A stretch of DNA of 64,000 bases from Solimonas sp. (lineage in GTDB: Bacteria; Pseudomonadota; Gammaproteobacteria; Nevskiales; Nevskiaceae), in NCBI GenBank assembly GCA_030149365.1, contig JASBRP010000021.1, positions 1 to 64,000 of the forward strand, in the 5' to 3' direction. Under the pieces are notes generated by a model, which searched no databases, was not told the DNA's origin, and saw nothing but the letters and a program-made list of their open reading frames with translations. Positions 58,026 through 64,000 of this stretch are shown here, piece by piece (within the stretch, counting starts at the first letter, position 1; the number at the start of each line of letters is the position of its first letter). The translations under genes were made by a program, and so were the position numbers.

Positions 58026-58471
58026 ACCACGAAGAGACCACGGCCTACCTCCACCGCAGCATCCCGCTGACGGCGGCCATGGACGTGCGCGTACTGGCGC
58101 AGGAACCGGGCCGCGTGGAAATCCTGGCGCCGCTGGCGGCCAATGCCAATCATCACGGCAGTGCCTTCGGTGGCGCGCTGTCGACGCTGGCGATCCTCAG
58201 CGGCTGGGTGCTGGTGCAGCAAACCCTGGACGCTGCCGGCGTCGAGGCCAAGCTGATGGTCCAGCGCAGCGAATGCGATTACCTGGAGCCGGCGCTGGCT
58301 GATTTCAGCGCCGAGAGCCGCCTGCCCGAGGCCGAATGGCCGCGCTTCCTGCAGATGCTGCAGAAGCGCGGGCGTGCGAGGATTGCCGTGAACACCATCA
58401 TCCGTATCGGCGAGCGCGAAGTGGCGCGGGCCAGCGGCACCTATGCCGCGATCAAGCAAGGACAGACATGA
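58022..58471 (+). CDS. YiiD-C type hotdog thioesterase-like protein
   Basis: A 149-residue hotdog-fold protein. MNHEETTAYLHRSIPLTAAMDVRVLAQEPGRVEILAPLAANANHHGSAFGGALSTLAILSGW is typical of the YiiD C-terminal (thioesterase 4HB-like) family, with NHHGSAFGG at the substrate helix. It probably cleaves an acyl-CoA thioester. It is translationally coupled to genes on both sides. Confidence 0.85.
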   Translation: MNHEETTAYLHRSIPLTAAMDVRVLAQEPGRVEILAPLAANANHHGSAFGGALSTLAILSGWVLVQQTLDAAGVEAKLMVQRSECDYLEPALADFSAESRLPEAEWPRFLQMLQKRGRARIAVNTIIRIGEREVARASGTYAAIKQGQT

Positions 58472-58992
58472 GCCGAGGATTCCAATTCTGCCCGCAGTGC
58501 GCCGCCCCGCTGGCCGCGCAGGACCACGACGGCACGCCGCGCATGGGCTGCGGTGCTGGCTGCGGCTACGTGTACTGGAACAACCCGACCCCGGTGGTGG
58601 CGGCGGTGGTGCAGCATGGCGAGGACCTGATCCTGGCGCGCAACGTCGCCTGGCCGGGCAAGTTCTTCGCGCTGATCACGGGCTTCCTGGAGGCCAGCGA
58701 TCCCTCGCCGGAGGAAGCCGTGGTGCGCGAGGTGGAGGAGGAGTTGGGCCTGCAGGGCCGCCCGCCGAGCTTCATCGGCCACTACCGCTTCGAGCGCATG
58801 AACCAGATCATCATCGCCTACCACGTGGTGGCCGACGGTGAGATCAAGCTCGGCGCGGAGCTGGCGGAGTACATCCGCGTGCCGCCGGCGCAGGCCACCT
58901 ACTGGCCGGCCGCGACCGGCCTGGCATTGCGCGACTGGCTGCGTACCCAGGGCCATGATCCGCGGGAAATCCCGCTGCCGGGCCGCCGGTAG
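58468..58992 (+). CDS. NUDIX hydrolase with N-terminal zinc ribbon
   Basis: A 174-residue NUDIX protein. Cys8, Cys11, Cys28 and Cys32 form a zinc ribbon; the Nudix box is GFLEASDPSPEEAVVREVEEELG (G-x5-E-x7-REVxEELG). It resembles the C-terminal part of NudC (NADH pyrophosphatase), but lacks that enzyme's N-terminal domain, so the substrate may be NADH, an ADP-sugar or another nucleoside diphosphate derivative. It overlaps the thioesterase gene by 4 bp. Confidence 0.88.
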   Translation: MSRGFQFCPQCAAPLAAQDHDGTPRMGCGAGCGYVYWNNPTPVVAAVVQHGEDLILARNVAWPGKFFALITGFLEASDPSPEEAVVREVEEELGLQGRPPSFIGHYRFERMNQIIIAYHVVADGEIKLGAELAEYIRVPPAQATYWPAATGLALRDWLRTQGHDPREIPLPGRR

Positions 58993-58996
58993 CCCC

Positions 58997-59854
58997 GTGA
59001 CGATCGCAGCACGGCGCTGGCTGCTGACGCTCGCGCTGCTGCTGCCCGCGCCGCTCGCCGCCGCACCGCTGGAGGAAACCTTGCCGTTGCCGCTGGCGTC
59101 CGGCCGCACGCTGGAGGCCCGCCTGCTACGCCCGGCGCAGGCGACGGAAAAGCTACCCGCCGTGATCCTGCTCGGCGGGTATCGCCGCGGTGCCGCCGCG
59201 CTGGACCTGGTGACCGCGGGCCGCCCGGTATTGCTGGCGGGCTTCGACTACCCGGTGGAACTGCCGCGCAAGCTGCGTGTGTCGGAGATCCCGCGCCTGC
59301 TGCCGCAGACGCGCCGCGGCATCGCCGAAACGCGCGAGGGCCTGGCCGTGCTGCATCGAGAGCTGCGCCAGCGCCCCGACGTGGACCCGCGGCGCATCAC
59401 GCTGGTCGGTGTCAGCGCCGGCGCACCCTTCGCGACGCTGGCCGCGGCCGACGCCGGATTTCCCGCGGTGATCCTGGTGCATGGCTTCGCCGATCTGCCG
59501 GGCGTGATCCAGCATCAGTTCGCGCGGCGCTGGGAGCCCCGGGCCGGCTGGTTCGGCCGCGCGGGGGCCTGGATGAGCGCGCAGCTGCTGCATGCCCTGC
59601 TCGGCCTGCCCAACATCGAGCAGGCGGCCGCGACACTGAAGCCGGGCCAGCGCGTGCTGATGATCCGCGCCGAGCGCGACGACTTCATCCCCGCCGCCAG
59701 CAGCCTGGCGCTGGAGCGCGCGCTGCGCCGCTCGGCCGCGCGGGTGGACCTGGTGGTGCAGCCCGGCGGCCATGTGCGCGGCGCGGCGCAGGAGGAACTC
59801 AAGCCGGTGCTGGAGGCATCGCTGGAGTGGATGGCGCGGGAGAAGCTGATCTAG
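58997..59854 (+). CDS. Exported alpha/beta hydrolase
   Basis: A 285-residue protein with signal peptide (RRWLLTLALLLPAPLAAAP). The fold is an alpha/beta hydrolase: LPAVILLGGYRRG, nucleophile elbow GVSAGAP (Ser), RAERDDFIPAA (Asp) and PGGHVRG (His). A GTG at 58997, 5 bp after the NUDIX stop, is the best start. Likely a periplasmic esterase or dienelactone-hydrolase relative. It ends the MerR-headed run and is followed by REP hairpins. Confidence 0.78.
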   Translation: MTIAARRWLLTLALLLPAPLAAAPLEETLPLPLASGRTLEARLLRPAQATEKLPAVILLGGYRRGAAALDLVTAGRPVLLAGFDYPVELPRKLRVSEIPRLLPQTRRGIAETREGLAVLHRELRQRPDVDPRRITLVGVSAGAPFATLAAADAGFPAVILVHGFADLPGVIQHQFARRWEPRAGWFGRAGAWMSAQLLHALLGLPNIEQAAATLKPGQRVLMIRAERDDFIPAASSLALERALRRSAARVDLVVQPGGHVRGAAQEELKPVLEASLEWMAREKLI

Positions 59855-59867
59855 GCGGCGGTATGTG

Positions 59868-60006
59868 GGAGCAGCTGTTGGCCGCGAGCGCCCTTCGCGG
59901 CTCACAGCCGCTCCTACTTCGTTGGTCGCTCCCTCGCTGCTGCAGCTGTAGGAGCCGGCTTGCCGGCGACCGCAAGGCTTCTGTCGCCGGCAAGCCGGCT
60001 CCTACA
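59868..60006. repeat. Perfect 24-bp inverted repeat and related REP copy
   Basis: 59,947-59,970 and 59,983-60,006 are perfect reverse complements (24 bp, core GGAGCCGGCTTGCCGGCGAC, loop 12 nt). A diverged relative lies at 59,868-59,916. It has the form of a bacterial interspersed mosaic element in the gap between convergent genes, and may also halt transcription. Confidence 0.8.
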
Positions 60007-60027
60007 TGGAAGCCTTCGATCCGTGCC

Positions 60028-60942
60028 TCAATTCCTGGCCTTCCGCGTCTTGCCCCGCGCCACTCGCTCGCGCGCCAGCGCCACCATGTTCGCCACCGTC
60101 GGCGAATCCTCGCCCTCGCGGTAGACCAGGCTCATGCGCGCGCTCGGCGCGTCGCCGGCGATGGCGCGGTAGGTGACGCCCTCGGAGTTGATCTGCTGCA
60201 TCGAGGCCGGCACCAGCGACACGCCCAGGCCTGCCGCCACCAGGTTGACGATCGACGTCACCTGCGAGGCCTCCTGTGTCACGCGCGGGCTGAAGCCGCT
60301 GCGCTGGCAGGCGGCGATGATCTCGTCGTAAAGGCCGGAGCCGACCAGGCGCGGGAACAGCACGAAGTTCTCCGAGGCCAGGGCCCACAGCGACAGTGTG
60401 CGGAAGCGGGCCAGCGGATGGCCCTGCGGCAGGGCCACCAGGACTTCTTCGTCGAACAGCGGCTCGGTGACGAGGCCGGCGCTGTCGCCCAGCAGCGGGC
60501 GCACGAAAGCGATGTCGGCGGTGTTGTTGAGCACCGCCGCGGCCAGGGCCGGCGTGCTGTTCTCGTCGATCGCCAGGGCCACTTCCGGGTAACGCTGGCC
60601 GAACTCCCGGATCACCCTGGGGACAAAGGGATGGAAGGGCGCGGAGTTGATCATGCCGACGCGCAGCCGGCCCTGCTCGCCACGCGCTACGCGGCGGGCC
60701 TGGGCGCTGGCGCGATCCACGCTGGCCAGGATGGCGCGGGCGTCGCCGAAGAAGCTCTGTCCGGCGTCGGTCAGGGCCACGCCGCGCGGCAGGCGCCGGA
60801 ACAGCGGCAGGCCCAGCTCCTGTTCCAGCTGCTGGATTTGCTGGCTCAGCGGCGGCTGGCCGATGCCGAGCCGGGCGGCCGCACGGGTGAAGTGCAGCTC
60901 CTCGGCCACGGCGACGAAGTAGCGCAGATGGCGCAGTTCCAC
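60028..60942 (-). CDS. LysR family transcriptional regulator
   Basis: A 304-residue LysR protein. N-terminal helix-turn-helix: ELRHLRYFVAVAEELHFTRAAARLGIGQPPLSQQIQQLEQELGLPLFRRL. The effector domain (about 90-300) follows the periplasmic-binding fold, ending LVAAGLGVSLVPASM. The 'LRYFVAVAEELHFTRAAxRLGIxQPPLS' start is typical of the CbnR/BenM-like branch. I use the GTG at 60942 (VELRHL); TTG at 60969 is an alternative. It is divergent from aceE, so it may regulate that operon, itself or both. Confidence 0.9.
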   Translation of the reverse strand: MELRHLRYFVAVAEELHFTRAAARLGIGQPPLSQQIQQLEQELGLPLFRRLPRGVALTDAGQSFFGDARAILASVDRASAQARRVARGEQGRLRVGMINSAPFHPFVPRVIREFGQRYPEVALAIDENSTPALAAAVLNNTADIAFVRPLLGDSAGLVTEPLFDEEVLVALPQGHPLARFRTLSLWALASENFVLFPRLVGSGLYDEIIAACQRSGFSPRVTQEASQVTSIVNLVAAGLGVSLVPASMQQINSEGVTYRAIAGDAPSARMSLVYREGEDSPTVANMVALARERVARGKTRKARN

Positions 60943-60977
60943 GGGACGTATAGGTAGAAAGTATGGCAAGTGCCTGA

Positions 60978-61016
60978 TTCATATATTGGACATATAAGAA
61001 GGGCACTGTCTACAGT
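60978..61016. promoter_or_regulatory. LysR/aceE divergent promoter region
   Basis: An imperfect AT-rich inverted repeat (TTCATATAT...ATATAAGAA, 60,978-61,000) fits a LysR-type site. TTGGAC (60,986-60,991) with TACAGT (61,011-61,016) could be an aceE promoter. The spacing (19 nt) is long, so the call is tentative. Confidence 0.4.
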
Positions 61017-61064
61017 CCCGCCGATTGGGTAAAACAGACTTTCCACGCAGGCGAGGAGCAGGCC

Positions 61065-63722
<2,658 letters not shown>

Positions 63723-63725
63723 GCC

Positions 63726-64000
63726 ATGGCCAATATCGACGTGAAGGTTCCGGACATCGGCGACAGCCATGACGTGCCGGTGATCGAGTTGCTGGTGAAG
63801 GACGGCGACCTGGTGGAGAAGGACCAGCCGCTGCTGGTGCTGGAGTCCGACAAGGCCACCATGGAGGTGCCGGCCCCGGCGGCCGGTACGGTGCGCGGGC
63901 TCCAGGTGAAGGTCGGCGACAAGCTCAATGCCGGCAGCGCGATCTGCCAGCTGGAATCGGCGGAGGGCGCTGCGAAAACTGAAGCGAAAGCGCCGGTGGG
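63726..64000 (+). CDS. aceF: Pyruvate dehydrogenase E2 (dihydrolipoyl acetyltransferase), partial
   Basis: The first 91 residues of the acetyltransferase are inside the window; the 3' end is cut. The opening lipoyl domain is clear: IDVKVPDIGDSHDVPVIELLVKDGDLVEKDQPLLVLESDKATMEVPAP, with the lipoylated Lys43 in ESDKATMEV. An Ala/Lys-rich linker starts at the edge. It follows aceE by 3 bp with no clear Shine-Dalgarno, so its translation is probably coupled. Confidence 0.95.
   Translation, partial: MANIDVKVPDIGDSHDVPVIELLVKDGDLVEKDQPLLVLESDKATMEVPAPAAGTVRGLQVKVGDKLNAGSAICQLESAEGAAKTEAKAPV

Overview
The window is a GC-rich chromosomal segment of a gammaproteobacterium, carrying the replication-origin gene cluster. 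The order dnaA-dnaN-recF-gyrB on the minus strand and rpmH-rnpA-yidD-yidC-mnmE on the plus strand is the classic origin region. The mix of neighbours (gltBD, aroB-dgt, aceE-aceF, DUF3617, many small lipoproteins, PHA-synthase-like hydrolase) would fit a Nevskiales/Solimonas-like or Xanthomonadales-related lineage. That placement is an inference; no rRNA is present to settle it, and I found no tRNA, rRNA or CRISPR array.

Layout. 1-15,300 is a loosely packed accessory stretch. It holds lipoproteins, hydrolases, a redoxin, an NmrA/Rrf2 redox-sensing pair, two related small proteins and a decayed tandem copy of a DMT transporter. 15,490-21,540 is gltBD with a strong sigma70 promoter. 21,600-24,200 holds an exported SurE-like protein, a lipoprotein and a long repeat field. 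24,200-33,050 is dgt, aroB, gyrB, recF, dnaN and dnaA, all transcribed away from the origin. DnaA boxes lie in both spacers flanking dnaA, and two identical parS sites lie inside recF. 33,050-36,960 is the rpmH-to-mnmE cluster transcribed the other way, so the two replichores diverge here.

36,937-54,596 is a 17.6-kb genomic island inserted at the 3' end of mnmE and bounded by 22-bp direct repeats (21/22 identical). It carries a tyrosine integrase, an AlpA-like regulator with a primase/helicase-like DUF3987 protein and a possible iteron origin, a complete type I restriction-modification operon (hsdM-hsdS-hsdR), and a less GC-rich operon. That operon encodes an unusual 959-residue protein joining a SAMHD1-like HD phosphohydrolase to a C-terminal phosphoribosyltransferase-like (PRTase-CE type) domain. 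Two small proteins precede it, and a divergent protein with two AbrB-like segments probably regulates it. This operon is the best candidate for an undescribed defence system in the window.

54,600-64,000 returns to host sequence. It has a hydrolase/NTF2 pair divergent from a TetR regulator with two clear operators, a five-gene MerR/DUF2784/thioesterase/NUDIX/hydrolase run with overlapping start and stop codons, REP-type hairpins, a LysR regulator, and the start of the pyruvate dehydrogenase operon (aceE complete, aceF cut by the window end).
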